From assembly GCA_029264995.1 (NCBI GenBank), contig JAJUKC010000007.1, positions 1 through 55,652 of the forward strand: a stretch of 55,652 bases of DNA. The letters are read 5' to 3'. This DNA comes from Marinobacter sp. Lineage in GTDB: Bacteria; Pseudomonadota; Gammaproteobacteria; Pseudomonadales; Oleiphilaceae. Under the pieces are notes generated by a model, which was given only the letters and a program-made list of their open reading frames with translations, was not told the DNA's origin and searched no databases. Positions 1 to 11,316 of this stretch are shown here, one piece after another. Each line of letters begins with the position of its first letter. Position 1 is the stretch's first letter. A program made the translations under genes and the position numbers.

Positions 1-106
1 AAGCCTTACCCGCGCAAGGAAGTTAGCCTTTGTGTTTGGGTATGGGCGGATGAGTGAGTGGTTTTCAGGGTTTGCTGATTAACGTTTATGAAAGGGAGTT
101 TTGACC

Positions 107-256
107 GTGGAGCAGCAGAATCTGCAGGCCAAACCTGACCAGAATGATCAAATCCAGGAGCGATACACCGCCTGCCTCCTCGGCGGCGCCATAGGCGATG
201 CCCTCGGTGCCTCCGTGGAGTTCAATCGACGAAAACCAGTTTCAGTTCGAATTTAA
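107..256 (+). pseudogene. N-terminal stub of an ADP-ribosylglycohydrolase (DraG family)
   Basis: A GTG at 107 preceded by AAAGGGAG opens a 49-codon frame that stops at 254-256. Residues 19-40 contain ERYTACLLGGAIGDALGASV followed by EF, the opening signature of DraG-type ADP-ribosyl hydrolases, where GDALG supplies metal-binding context. Intact family members run to about 250-350 residues, so all but the first helix is missing. After VEF the frame reads into unrelated sequence, which in another frame encodes the end of a Fic protein. I infer a deletion that joined two formerly separate genes. It is too short to be active. Recognition rests on the one motif. Confidence 0.7.
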
Positions 257-572
257 GGGCCATGAAGCCCTTTACCGATACTGGGATGGCACCCACTGCG
301 CAGAATTTATGGCCCGTGCAACCAAACAGGCTATTGAACAACACCTGAAAGAAGAGACCGTGTTCCTCACGCGGTACGACGAAATCTACCGCCGCATAGA
401 CCAGTCCTTCGATATACCCAACACCGATCTCTCCAGGCTGGTGATGTTCTGCCTGGACCAGAACGGCCGCATTTCGAATCACCGACGCAAGCAATATCAG
501 TACAAGGTTCCAGAAGAGATCTTCGATGCGCTGGAACAGGCATATCGAATCCTGGTAAATGAAGACATCTAG
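198..572 (+). pseudogene. C-terminal fragment of a Fic family protein
   Basis: The frame from about 268 to 572 encodes RYWDGTHCAEFM, then LTRYDEIYRRID, FDIPNTDLSRLV and a QNGRIS/HRRKQ segment. This is the pattern of the C-terminal region of Fic (AMP-transferase) proteins that follows the catalytic core. The catalytic HPFxxGNGR motif and everything N-terminal are absent. The apparent ATG at 198 lies inside the DraG stub and is probably not a real start. Together with the preceding entry it looks like a deletion scar joining a DraG N-terminus to a Fic C-terminus in different frames. An expressed product would have no known activity. Confidence 0.65.
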
Positions 573-699
573 CCTATGTAGCAGCGAGGTTTTCTACGCC
601 TCATTGGCGAAAAAGGCTTACCGAAATTGCCAGCAGCTTGCTGTTATCTTGTATTCAGTGGGGTGAAATCTCTAACCCATTAAACACAGATTGAATGAA

Positions 700-1347
700 A
701 TGAAATTGGTCTGCATTTCCGACACCCACAGCCTGCATAGGCGCATTCCAGACATCCCGGACGGCGATGTGCTGATTCATGCCGGGGACTGCCTGGGGCA
801 GGGTACGTTAGAAAACGTCAGAGATTTCAACGACTGGCTTGGGACTTTGCCTCACAGGCACAAGATCGTTGTTGCCGGTAACCATGACTGGGCTTTCCAG
901 GAAACGCCGGAACTCGCGCGGCAGGTATTAACCGAAGCCATTTACTTGGAAGACAGCGGTGTTGAGATCGAGGGAGTTCGATTCTGGGGCTCGCCCTGGA
1001 CGCCTGTGTTCATGAATTGGGCGTTTATGTTGGACAGAGGTGAGCCGCTGTACAAAAAGTGGCAGCTCATCCCGGACAATACCGACGTGTTGATCACCCA
1101 TGGACCGCCGAAAGGGATTGGCGATGAAGTGATGATGGGGCTGAAGGGTCAAAATGTTGGTTGTGAACAGCTGCTCGGACGAATCCAGCAACTTTCACTT
1201 CAGGCGCATATCTTTGGGCATATCCATGAGGGGTATGGCGGATACCGTTTTGGCAAAACCGATCTGATCAATGCCAGCACCTGTAATGAACGCTATCTGG
1301 CCGATAATGCCCCAATAGTATTAGACGTACACCCTCAGAAAGGCTAA
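700..1347 (+). CDS. Calcineurin-like metallophosphoesterase
   Basis: A 215-residue cytoplasmic phosphoesterase of the calcineurin-like fold. The metal-binding signatures appear in order: SDTHSLH (about residues 7-13), HAGDCLGQG (29-37), VVAGNHDWAF (about 58-67), ITHGPPKG (about 135) and FGHIHEGYG (about 174), which match the DxH, GD, GNHD, H and GHxH blocks. This supports a dinuclear metal centre; the substrate cannot be told from sequence. I start it at ATG 700, because the longer frame opens with an unlikely TTG nine bases upstream and family members begin right before the first beta strand. No operon partner: it stands between two gene scars. Confidence 0.85.
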   Translation: MKLVCISDTHSLHRRIPDIPDGDVLIHAGDCLGQGTLENVRDFNDWLGTLPHRHKIVVAGNHDWAFQETPELARQVLTEAIYLEDSGVEIEGVRFWGSPWTPVFMNWAFMLDRGEPLYKKWQLIPDNTDVLITHGPPKGIGDEVMMGLKGQNVGCEQLLGRIQQLSLQAHIFGHIHEGYGGYRFGKTDLINASTCNERYLADNAPIVLDVHPQKG

Positions 1348-1376
1348 TCCGAATGAAATCAGGCTTCGTTCGTTGC

Positions 1377-1652
1377 TCAGGAACTGCTTGAAGCCAGCTG
1401 CTTCATAAATGCCTCAGCCGCTTTCGCCGGCATCGGTTTGGCGCAAAGAAAGCCCTGCGCGAAATCGCAACCGAGATCCCGTATCAGCTTTGCCTGTTGC
1501 TCGGTTTCTACGGCTTCCACAAGAATGGTCAATCCAAGACTCTGGCCGACGGTAACCATCGCTTTCATGATGGCCATGTCGCTTCCTCTCCATGACGGAC
1601 GAGACTCCTCCCGGTGGGTGAGAACGCATCTATGCGTTTTCGAGTCATTCAC
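1377..1652 (-). pseudogene. C-terminal stub of an EAL-domain (c-di-GMP phosphodiesterase) protein
   Basis: The last ~67 codons of this minus-strand frame read AIMKAMVTVGQSLGL, then ILVEAVETEQQ, LGCDFAQGFL and KPMPA. This is the final third of an EAL domain, where the VEAVET and GCDxxQGF motifs surround the last catalytic residues. The EAL signature itself and the first ~170 residues of the domain are missing. The first ~25 codons (toward 1652) resemble nothing in EAL proteins. No start codon with a good ribosome-binding site was seen. I read it as the tail of a diguanylate phosphodiesterase left by a deletion. Confidence 0.75.
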
Positions 1653-1742
1653 AACAAGAATAGGAAGCCATTCCGCAGTTTGCGAGCCTGATGGGGTATT
1701 CCTTGTTAGAATGGCCCGGCATTTCCAACGTTTGGACGCTCA

Positions 1743-2594
1743 GTGAACATCTCTTCCTTCGAATCCCTCGCCTGCCCACTCGACGGCAACCCGCTGCAGC
1801 GGGTAGATAAAGCCTGGCGATGTCCGCAGGGCCATAGCTTCGACATTGCTCGGCAGGGTTACGTACATTTGCTGCCGGTTCAGAAAAAGCGCTCGAAAGA
1901 TCCCGGCGACAGTAAATCCATGGTGGCGGCGCGCCAGCGCTTTCTTGAAGCCGGGTACTATCGCCCGATTGCGGATGCCGTGTCGGCCGCAACCCTGAGC
2001 GGCACGACCGAGGGCAGCGAACTCAGTTGTCTGGATGCGGGCTGCGGTGAAGGCTATTATCTGCGTCAGTTGGCCGCGTCCAAGAGGGATGTCTCGCTAT
2101 CGATGCTTGGACTGGACATTTCCAAGTGGGCGGTGCTGGCCGCGGCACGCAGGGATAAGCGCGCATGTTGGGTGGTTGGCAGCAATGCTAATCTGCCGGT
2201 GTTGTCGGCTTCAGTGGACCGTCTTCTTTGCCTTTTCGGGTTTCCGGTGTATCCGGAGTTTGCCCGGGTTATGCGGCCAGGCGGGCGACTGGTACAGGTA
2301 GACGCCGGCCAGGATCATCTGAGGGAATTGCGGGAGATTGTCTATCCGGAAGTTCGCGCAGACTCCCGTAAAGTGGCTCTGGTGCCAGAAGGATTTCGGC
2401 GAATCGGCACCCAGGATTTACGCTTTACAGTGCATCTCGAAGGCGCTGAGCCTATTGCCGATTTATTGGCAATGACCCCACACCTCTACCGGGCGAGTGC
2501 GGAAGGCAGGGCACGGGCTGCGGCGCTGAAAACGTTATCGGTAACCGTGGATGTCTGCCTGCAAACGTTTGAGCGTTATAACCCTGCCGGCTGA
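1743..2594 (+). CDS. rlmA: 23S rRNA (guanine-N1)-methyltransferase, RlmA type
   Basis: A 283-residue protein with the two-part layout of RlmA: an N-terminal zinc-finger-like module (C11-P-L-D-G and C27-P-Q-G-H31-S-F-D) followed by a class I SAM methyltransferase. The SAM-binding strand is LDAGCGEGYYL (about 97-107) and the acidic end of strand 2 is LGLDISKWA. In E. coli the family methylates G745 of 23S rRNA. The linker VQKKRSKDPGDSKSM with AARQRFLEAGYY is characteristic of the family. The second of the four expected zinc ligands (CxxC) is Asp here, so the zinc site may be partial or lost. The start is GTG at 1743. The 3' end overlaps the convergent DUF3581 gene by 19 bp. Confidence 0.88.
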   Translation: MNISSFESLACPLDGNPLQRVDKAWRCPQGHSFDIARQGYVHLLPVQKKRSKDPGDSKSMVAARQRFLEAGYYRPIADAVSAATLSGTTEGSELSCLDAGCGEGYYLRQLAASKRDVSLSMLGLDISKWAVLAAARRDKRACWVVGSNANLPVLSASVDRLLCLFGFPVYPEFARVMRPGGRLVQVDAGQDHLRELREIVYPEVRADSRKVALVPEGFRRIGTQDLRFTVHLEGAEPIADLLAMTPHLYRASAEGRARAAALKTLSVTVDVCLQTFERYNPAG

Positions 2595-3322
2595 TCAGCG
2601 CTTTCCATCCCCCAGCGGGTGCCTCTCGCCTTGAGCCGGTAAAATTCCTCGATGATGCCGGCCATGGCCTCAGGGCAGTATTCCCGAAGGCCGCCCAGCA
2701 CCAGGCGCTTGGAAACCTCGCCAACGGTTTTTCCGGAAGATTGCAGGTTATATTCGAGCGTTACGTTGCCGCGTTTCCCCGCAACTTCCAGATCCGCATT
2801 ATTTAACTCAAGGTCTGGCTGAGGGTTCTCCAGCTGCGTGAGGGCCAGGCTCATGCTCTCATACATAACCATCGGCCGGTCAGGATTGAACATTACCCCG
2901 TTGGATTCCATCAGTGGTTTGAGCGTGTGGGGGAAGTTTTTTCCGGACGCCGCAACATAGCACCGACTGAACTCTTCAATCACCTGTTCATCCCGGGTTA
3001 TCGCGCCTTTGCGGGTAACTTCCAGATACACCTTGCCGGCTTCGTCGACAACATTAATGGTTTCGCCATCGTCGCTTTCGCGGAACTCAAGAGGAACCTC
3101 GGCACCAAGCAGGTTACGGAACTTGAAGGTCATGTTTTCTGAGAGCCCGAAACGGGACACCACAATGGTGAACAGCAGGTCGCCGGGCACGCAAAAACGA
3201 CGGGCGTCCGGATCGTGGATCGGGTTGAAGTCCCCGGCGATTTCTTTTGCGAAGTAGCTCGCCTGGGGTGCGGAAATCACAATACGTCCATCCTGGACGG
3301 AATAGAACTGGTCAGAAAACAT
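2576..3322 (-). CDS. DUF3581 family protein
   Basis: A 248-residue soluble protein whose start (FYSVQDGRIVISAPQASYFA) and the motif AGDFNPIHDPDARRFCVPGDLLF (residues ~29-51) identify the DUF3581 family of gammaproteobacteria. The NPIHxD/GD pattern resembles the substrate-binding loop of hotdog-fold MaoC-like dehydratases, so a double-hotdog architecture is plausible, but no reaction is established. No signal peptide or membrane segment is seen. It overlaps rlmA tail to tail by 19 bp and stands alone on its strand. Confidence 0.75.
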   Translation of the reverse strand: MFSDQFYSVQDGRIVISAPQASYFAKEIAGDFNPIHDPDARRFCVPGDLLFTIVVSRFGLSENMTFKFRNLLGAEVPLEFRESDDGETINVVDEAGKVYLEVTRKGAITRDEQVIEEFSRCYVAASGKNFPHTLKPLMESNGVMFNPDRPMVMYESMSLALTQLENPQPDLELNNADLEVAGKRGNVTLEYNLQSSGKTVGEVSKRLVLGGLREYCPEAMAGIIEEFYRLKARGTRWGMESADQPAGL

Positions 3323-3469
3323 GGTGGGCCTTTTCTGGTTTGCTTAGCCTTGAGGGCGTGGGGAGTGAATTCACCCGAGCGGGCATTATAGGCCTTAGCG
3401 TGGCTCAGGGTGAGCCCGACCATGGTACTAATAAGGATGAATACGGACTAACACGGAATTTCAGGCAAC

Positions 3470-3496
3470 AAAAAAGGCAGCCGAAGCTGCCTTTTT
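3470..3496 (-). terminator. Rho-independent terminator of the cold-shock gene
   Basis: Read on the minus strand just after the cold-shock stop codon: a stem GGCAGC, loop TTCG, stem GCTGCC, followed by six T (3475 down to 3470) and preceded by five A. The UUCG tetraloop is unusually stable. The A-tract upstream would also let it work in the other orientation. Confidence 0.9.
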
Positions 3497-3515
3497 GATC
3501 GTACTGGGCTGTTAA

Positions 3516-3968
<453 letters not shown>

Positions 3969-4841
3969 TTAAACCAGCCCGTTAGAATCCTGAAGTTTCC
4001 GGGTCAACCGAGACATCAACTCCCCACCGTGCCGCCAGAAGTGCCAGTAAAGCGGTACTTCCAGGCCGCTGCCAGGGGCGATATTAACCAGTCGCTTTGC
4101 CTGGATATGCTCCCGGGCCTGAATTTCTGGAATCATTCCATAGCCCATGCCGGCCAGCGCGAGCTTTACGAAGCCTTCGGATGAGGGGCACAGGTGGTGC
4201 GGAAATTTTCCCTGATAGCCCACCTGCGCCAGAAATCGATGCTGGAGTTGGTCGTTGGGGCCAAACACAATGGCGGGCGCGGATTGCAAGCTCGCGTTGT
4301 TCAGTCCGTCAGGAAAATAGCGGCGGGTATAATCCGGTGTGGCCAACGGCTGATACGTCATCACTCCCAGCGGTATGCATCGGGCGCCGGCAACCGGCTG
4401 AGGGCTGCTGCAAAGGCAGGCGGCTACATCGCCCTCGCGCATGCGTCGCAGGCCTACGTCCTGATCTTCCACCACCATATCCAGAAGAATGCCCTCACTG
4501 GCGCAGAAATCACCCACGGCAGAGGCCCACCAGGTTGCGAGGCTGTCGGCATTGAGCGCGACGCGAAATCGGGTGGCTGGTTCGGCGAGGGAGGGAATGG
4601 AACCGGTCAGGTCGCGTTCCAGCAGGCGCACCTGATGAACATGATTGAGCAATCTCTGGCCGGCGGGCGTTGCCCTCGGGGTTTGGCTGCGCACCAGCAC
4701 GGGTTGGCCAAGCCTGACTTCAAGTGTACGAATTCGCTGAGAAATGGCGGACTGGCTGATGCCCAGCATGTCGCCGGCTTTGTCAAAACCGCCGGCATCG
4801 ACCACGGCAGCGAGGGCTTCCAGCAATTTGTAGTCAAGCAT
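3969..4841 (-). CDS. argP: LysR-type regulator ArgP (arginine export activator)
   Basis: A 290-residue LysR regulator: N-terminal winged helix (residues ~1-60, LDYKLLEALAAVVDAGGFDKA and QSAISQRIRTLE) and a C-terminal effector domain. The wording of the HTH, beginning MLDYKLLEAL and with SQRI rather than SRQI, is characteristic of ArgP/LysG. It lies divergent from the exporter argO with only 89 bp between the start codons, the standard argP-argO arrangement in which ArgP with arginine or lysine controls exporter transcription. Identity is strongly supported by both sequence and context. Confidence 0.88.
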   Translation of the reverse strand: MLDYKLLEALAAVVDAGGFDKAGDMLGISQSAISQRIRTLEVRLGQPVLVRSQTPRATPAGQRLLNHVHQVRLLERDLTGSIPSLAEPATRFRVALNADSLATWWASAVGDFCASEGILLDMVVEDQDVGLRRMREGDVAACLCSSPQPVAGARCIPLGVMTYQPLATPDYTRRYFPDGLNNASLQSAPAIVFGPNDQLQHRFLAQVGYQGKFPHHLCPSSEGFVKLALAGMGYGMIPEIQAREHIQAKRLVNIAPGSGLEVPLYWHFWRHGGELMSRLTRKLQDSNGLV

Positions 4842-4930
4842 AAGGAAAACTTATCAGGGATTAACAAAATGAATTTCAAGTATAGCGGCAACGGGGTACG
4901 CTTTCGCCATTAATCATAAGGAGTGCAGCG

Positions 4931-5536
4931 GTGTTTGAGAGTTATCTGACAGGCCTGGTGGTGTGTGGCGGTATTATTGTAGCGATTGGGGCCCAGAATG
5001 CTTACGTTCTCAGTCAGGCCATTCGTCGTGAGCACCATTGGTGGTCGGCGGGGCTGTGCATGACTTCAGATATCCTGCTGTTCACCCTGGGCATGTTTGG
5101 TGTGAGTGCGGCGCTGATGGCCATGCCCGAGGCGCTGGATGTACTCAGATGGCTGGGCGTTGCGTTTCTCGGTTTGCTGGCAGGGCAGGCGTTATATCGG
5201 GTTCTCAAGGGGAGGGCGTCGCTGGAGGCCGGGGAAGCTCGGCGCAGCACCGTCAAAGGTGTGATCCTGACAACCTTGGCTGTCACCTTGCTGAACCCCC
5301 AGGTTTATCTGGACACGTTACTGCTGATTCCGGCCGTGGGTGCTCAGCAGCAGGATCCGGCCACGTTTGTGGCAGGTGCCAGCAGCGCATCCGTGCTTTG
5401 GTTTGGCGCTCTGGCATGGGCAGGTTCCCGACTGGCTCCCTGGCTGGCAAGGCCGGCGGCCTGGCGTGTGATTGACGGTGTAATCGGCCTGATGATGGCG
5501 GCGATTGCTATCCAGCTCGCCGCAGGAGGGCTGTAA
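4931..5536 (+). CDS. argO: LysE-family basic amino acid exporter, ArgO-like
   Basis: A 201-residue inner-membrane protein, almost entirely hydrophobic, with the LysE family opening GLVVCGGIIVAIGAQNAYVL (the GxxxxxGAQNA motif) and LLNPQVYLDTLLL in the second half, where the conserved NPxxYLD motif lies. About six membrane segments are expected. LysE/ArgO proteins export arginine or lysine by exchange with the proton gradient. A ribosome-binding site AAGGAG sits 7 bp before GTG 4931. It is divergent from its predicted regulator argP. Confidence 0.9.
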   Translation: MFESYLTGLVVCGGIIVAIGAQNAYVLSQAIRREHHWWSAGLCMTSDILLFTLGMFGVSAALMAMPEALDVLRWLGVAFLGLLAGQALYRVLKGRASLEAGEARRSTVKGVILTTLAVTLLNPQVYLDTLLLIPAVGAQQQDPATFVAGASSASVLWFGALAWAGSRLAPWLARPAAWRVIDGVIGLMMAAIAIQLAAGGL

Positions 5537-5661
5537 CCCTATAGCCTCTTTGCGCCTGAGATCCTTCGTGTAAAGGTTTCGCAAAACCCTGATCCCCGGC
5601 TTCTTTTTCCCGTATCAGTTCTCTATGGTTCGGTCTGATTTGAACACATGGAGATATCTGA

Positions 5662-6812
5662 ATGGCCTCTGCTACCCGTGCCGGGCATCGCTGGCTGAAG
5701 TGGGTTGGATTTCTGATTGTACTGTGCGCTTTGGCTTTCGCCGCCTTTTGGTACGCCCGCAACGGTAACGGCAATGAGCCGGCGTTGAATAACGTGGCGG
5801 TGAGCCGAGGCGACATCCAGAATCTGGTTTCGGCCACCGGCGTGCTTGAACCGAGCAATTATGTCGATGTGGGTGCACAGGTTTCCGGCCAGCTGGAGCT
5901 GATTCACGTACGAGTAGGCCAGCCCGTTAGCACCGGCGATCTGCTGGCGGAAATCGACCCTACCGTCTATGTGGCGAAAGTGGATGCCACCCGCGCCCAG
6001 TTGAAGAACCAGCAGGCCCAGCTAGCCGATCGCAAGGCCCAGCTGCGGCTGGCGGAGATCCAGTTCCAGCGCCAGCAGAACCTATGGCGCGAAGATGCGA
6101 CCACACGGGAATCCCTGCAGACCGCCGAAGCATCTTTAGCGTCCGCCCGGGCGCAGTTGGCCATGCTTGAAGCCCAGATTGAACAGACCTCTTCTACACT
6201 GCGGGCCGAGGAAGCCAATCTGGGTTATGCCCGCATCTACGCGCCGATGGACGGGACCGTGGTGTCCATTGAAGCCCGCCAGGGACAAACCCTGAACGCC
6301 AGTCAGACCGCGCCGTTGCTTATGCGCATTGCCAACCTGAGCGCCATGCGGGTGCGTGCCCAGGTGTCTGAGGCCGACGTCGGCAAGCTGCAACCAGGCA
6401 TGCGGGTGTACTTCACTACACTTGGCGATTCGGAGCATAAGCTCTACGGAGAGTTGCAGTACATTGAGCCAACCCCCGAAGTAACCAACAACGTGGTGCT
6501 CTACAACGCCCTGTTTACGGTCGATAACCAGGAGGGGCGGTTGTTGCCCCAGATGACCGCCCAGGTGTTCTTTATTCAGGATGAGGCGCTGAATGTATTG
6601 CGGGTGCCAGTCAGTGCGGTGGTGAGAAACCAGGTCAAGGTCCTGGATGCGAAGGGGCAGCCACAGATTCGGGCCATCGAAACCGGCATCAGCAACCGCG
6701 TATACGTGGAGGTTCGGTCCGGATTGAATGAGGGTGATCAGGTGGTTCTTGCAAACCGGGATCCACGGGCCGCTCAGGGTGAGAGTAGGGCTGCCTTTCG
6801 GGGTATGCTGAG

Positions 6813-6816
<4 letters not shown>
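5662..6816 (+). CDS. macA: MacA-type periplasmic adaptor of ABC efflux pump
   Basis: A 384-residue membrane fusion protein. An N-terminal membrane anchor ([19 protein letters not shown], ~14-32) is followed by a lipoyl half-motif ([20 protein letters not shown], ~73-92), a long alpha-hairpin rich in Q/A/L (~110-190), the second lipoyl half ([15 protein letters not shown], ~190) and beta-barrel and membrane-proximal domains. The adaptor links the MacB transporter to an outer-membrane channel. It overlaps macB by 4 bp (ATGA), which implies translational coupling. The start has GGAGATATCTGA before ATG 5662. Confidence 0.92.
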
Positions 6817-8747
<1,931 letters not shown>

Positions 8748-8751
8748 TCTT

Positions 8752-10197
8752 ATGAGCGTTCGCCATATTGCACTGTTATCGGTGTTGTTGACTGGATGCG
8801 GGAGCTTTCAGCCGCAACCCATTGAGCAGCCGGTGAATCCTCCAGCGCAGTGGCACATCGGGGCTGGCTCCGGCGAAGCTGTTGGTTCACGTTGGTGGTA
8901 TGCCTTCGGTGACGAAGAGCTCAACCGTTTGGTCGACCGGGCGCTCTCGAATAATCCAGACCTGGCCGCCACCGCTCAGGCGGTGATTCAGGCAGACTTG
9001 CAGTTGCGCAATGCCGGAGCTGCCTTGTTACCGTCTTTTGGTGCGTCTGGAAGTACGGGTAAGCAAGCAAGCGAGGCCTCCGGTCAGGATCGTGTCACCA
9101 GTGGTTCGACCAGCCTGGGGCTGTCGGTTGACTACGAGCTGGATCTCTGGGGGCGCCTGTCCGCCGCGGAAGCCGGTGCTCTCGCCGGTTTCCAGGCCTC
9201 GGAGTATGACTATGACGCCGCCCGAATGACGCTGGTGGCCTCGGTAGCCAGTACCTGGTTCGAATGGCAGGAGTTGCAGCAGCGTTTGGATATTGCGCGT
9301 CGGAATCTGGAACTGGGTGAAAAGACACTGGCCCTGGTTGAGGCCCGATATCGTAATGGCGTGGCTGATCGTACGGAACTGTCCCGCCAGCAAACCTCCG
9401 TTCTGAACCTGAAGAATGCGGTGCCGCCTCTGGCCTATCAGGCCCGGCAACGGTTAGCGGCCTTGCGGCTACTGACCGGGGATTATCCGTTTACGGAAGA
9501 GATTCCGGAGGCTGGGCTACTGGGGCTTCAAGTGCCGGAGATCAACCCGGAAACACCGGCCAGCCTGGTGACCCGAAGACCGGATCTGGCGGCAGAAGAA
9601 GCGCGTCTGATGGCCGCCAGTGCTGACGTCGAGCAGGCCAGGGCGGCCTTGATGCCATCGGTGTCCCTCAGCGGCGCAGTTCGCCTCTCTACCAATAGCT
9701 TTGTAAGCCTGGCGGACCCACTGCAAACCGCCAATGGCCTGATTGACCTCAGCCAGACTCTGTTTGATGGAGGCCAGCGTCGCAACAAGGTTGGCATTTC
9801 GGAATCCCGGCGGGTGGCTTTGTTGGAGAATTACCGTGCCAGCCTGCTCTCGGCATTCCAGGAAGTAGGGGATGCACTCGACAGAGAAGCGCTGTACCTG
9901 GATCAGGAGCAGCGGTTACAGAGTATTCTCGCCCAGGCGGAAGAGACCTTACGGTTGACCGAAGTGCGCTATCGGGAAGGGGCAGATGACCTGCTCACCT
10001 TGCTGGAAAGCCAGCGGACCGTGTTTGATGCTCGCCAGCAGCTGAGCCAGGTGCGACTGAACCGACTGATTGCAGCGGTGGATCTGTACAAGGCGCTGGG
10101 AGGCGGCTGGCAGGCCGATCTTCAGGAGAGAGAAACGGCAGAAGCTACGGCGCCGGCTGAGGCAGCTCCCCTTCGATCAGAAACTGGTCCAGGCTGA
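8752..10197 (+). CDS. NodT/OprM-type outer-membrane efflux lipoprotein
   Basis: A 481-residue TolC-superfamily channel. I start at ATG 8752, four bases after the macB stop, because it gives a clean lipoprotein signal (VRHIALLSVLLTGC, lipobox LLTGC with Cys ~17). The mature protein carries two OEP repeats with typical motifs: WWYAFGDEELNRLVDRAL near the start, SVDYELDLWGRL (~120), RRPDLAAEEARL (~268) and EVRYREGADDLLTLLESQRT (~400). It should form the outer-membrane exit of the MacAB pump. Its last 53 bp overlap the convergent RES toxin gene. Confidence 0.9.
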   Translation: MSVRHIALLSVLLTGCGSFQPQPIEQPVNPPAQWHIGAGSGEAVGSRWWYAFGDEELNRLVDRALSNNPDLAATAQAVIQADLQLRNAGAALLPSFGASGSTGKQASEASGQDRVTSGSTSLGLSVDYELDLWGRLSAAEAGALAGFQASEYDYDAARMTLVASVASTWFEWQELQQRLDIARRNLELGEKTLALVEARYRNGVADRTELSRQQTSVLNLKNAVPPLAYQARQRLAALRLLTGDYPFTEEIPEAGLLGLQVPEINPETPASLVTRRPDLAAEEARLMAASADVEQARAALMPSVSLSGAVRLSTNSFVSLADPLQTANGLIDLSQTLFDGGQRRNKVGISESRRVALLENYRASLLSAFQEVGDALDREALYLDQEQRLQSILAQAEETLRLTEVRYREGADDLLTLLESQRTVFDARQQLSQVRLNRLIAAVDLYKALGGGWQADLQERETAEATAPAEAAPLRSETGPG

Positions 10198-10939
10198 ATT
10201 CGTAAACCTGTTTGCTACCATCCGGTTCCGACAGGCTCATGGACACCTGGTTGGGCGACGTCACGGCAATCAGTTTTTGATAACTTCTGGGGGCGGCGTC
10301 CCGGAACACACTGGCATTGAACAAAGCTACATTGACGCCTTCGACGCCGTTGTCCGGATGGACGGGGAGCTCATAGAGGCCTGCCTGCAGAGCGCGGGCT
10401 GAGAGAAACTGGAAGGCGCCCACTTGCAGGCTGCGCATGTCGGTACCCAAGGCCTGGCTTTCCCGGTAGCTGACTGGATCTGCCAGCGTATGATGCAGAT
10501 CCTGCCAGTGTTCAGACTGCAGCCGAACACCTCGTTCCGTGCGGAATCGGGCGCTGAACACCGTATGCAAGGTGGTTAACGGGCGCTTGAACGGGACTTT
10601 CAGATGGCTCATGAATACAAACCGATAAAACGCGGTTTCCGCCAGAGCCGTGGGAATGCTCATGGCTCCGTAAAACAGACTGGGTTCGAAACTGCGGCCA
10701 AAACGGGACCCGTATTTCAGGGGCGGGTAGCGGAACGGGGTGGTCAGCAGGTAGTGGCGTTTTCGTGCTGTGCCGGGCACCGGTGGTTTGTTGCTTTCCA
10801 GCAATTCCTCCAGTCGATTCTGTTCCTGCATGCTGTCGACGATGCGCGCCGTCGCAATGTCTTCCTGGCTTTCCACCACCCGGAACAGACTGCCTTGCAG
10901 CGGCGCGATGGACTGGGCGATCCGTTCCCGATAATTCAA
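10145..10939 (-). CDS. RES-domain toxin (NAD+ phosphorylase-type)
   Basis: A 264-residue protein with RES-domain landmarks: SLFRVVESQEDI (R in the first motif), KYGSRFGR (~100), SLFYGAMSIPTALAETAFYRF (~110-130) and a C-terminal SYQKLIAVTS block. RES toxins degrade NAD+ and arrest growth when freed from the antitoxin. The frame is open upstream to 11050, but the most economical start is TTG 10939-10937, which overlaps the antitoxin stop (TTGA). This gives translational coupling, and the family homology starts right there. The 3' end overlaps the efflux channel gene tail to tail by 53 bp. Confidence 0.85.
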   Translation of the reverse strand: MNYRERIAQSIAPLQGSLFRVVESQEDIATARIVDSMQEQNRLEELLESNKPPVPGTARKRHYLLTTPFRYPPLKYGSRFGRSFEPSLFYGAMSIPTALAETAFYRFVFMSHLKVPFKRPLTTLHTVFSARFRTERGVRLQSEHWQDLHHTLADPVSYRESQALGTDMRSLQVGAFQFLSARALQAGLYELPVHPDNGVEGVNVALFNASVFRDAAPRSYQKLIAVTSPNQVSMSLSEPDGSKQVYEFSLDQFLIEGELPQPAP

Positions 10940-11301
10940 ATCCGCCCCCGCATGGCATCCAGGTAGTGAACCACCCGAACCAGGCCTTCCGTGCTCTGGA
11001 TCATCTCTCTGGGTGTATCTTCGAAATAGTGGTTGGGAGTGTTCAGCCAATGGGTCATGGCCTCCCGTTCACCGCCTGTCAGTGCATAGACGCTGCGGTA
11101 AAGCCGGATAAACAACAGAGCCAGTTCACCGGACTTACTGGCCGGGTCAATGCCGTCGCGGGTCAGCCCTGTGCGGTTGCGGCCAACCACGGCCGCGATT
11201 TCCGCTTGTGGCAGACCAAAGGCTTTCGCTGCGTTCAGCAGGGCTTTGGACAGCAGAGCTTTATCGCTGGTTTCCGGTGCTACGCTAACCGCTTCTGGCA
11301 T
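10936..11301 (-). CDS. Xre/MbcA/ParS-type antitoxin
   Basis: A 121-residue antitoxin of the RES-Xre family. The N-terminal part (LLSKALLNAAKAFGLPQAEIAAVVGRNRTGL, ~16-46) is a Xre-like helix-turn-helix. The C-terminal part (ALLFIRLYRSVYALTG, then MTHWLNTPNHYFEDTPREMI) is the toxin-binding domain with the conserved WLxxPNxxF motif. It precedes and overlaps the toxin gene. A good ribosome-binding site (AAGGAGG) lies 9 bp before ATG 11301. It should both block the toxin and repress the operon through the palindrome described next. Confidence 0.9.
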   Translation of the reverse strand: MPEAVSVAPETSDKALLSKALLNAAKAFGLPQAEIAAVVGRNRTGLTRDGIDPASKSGELALLFIRLYRSVYALTGGEREAMTHWLNTPNHYFEDTPREMIQSTEGLVRVVHYLDAMRGRI

Positions 11302-11316
11302 GCTCTGGCCTCCTTT

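Noticed and set aside
4566..4580. A KOPS-like GAGGGAGGGAAT stretch
   Set aside because: It does not match GGGNAGGG, since the central spacing is one base short.
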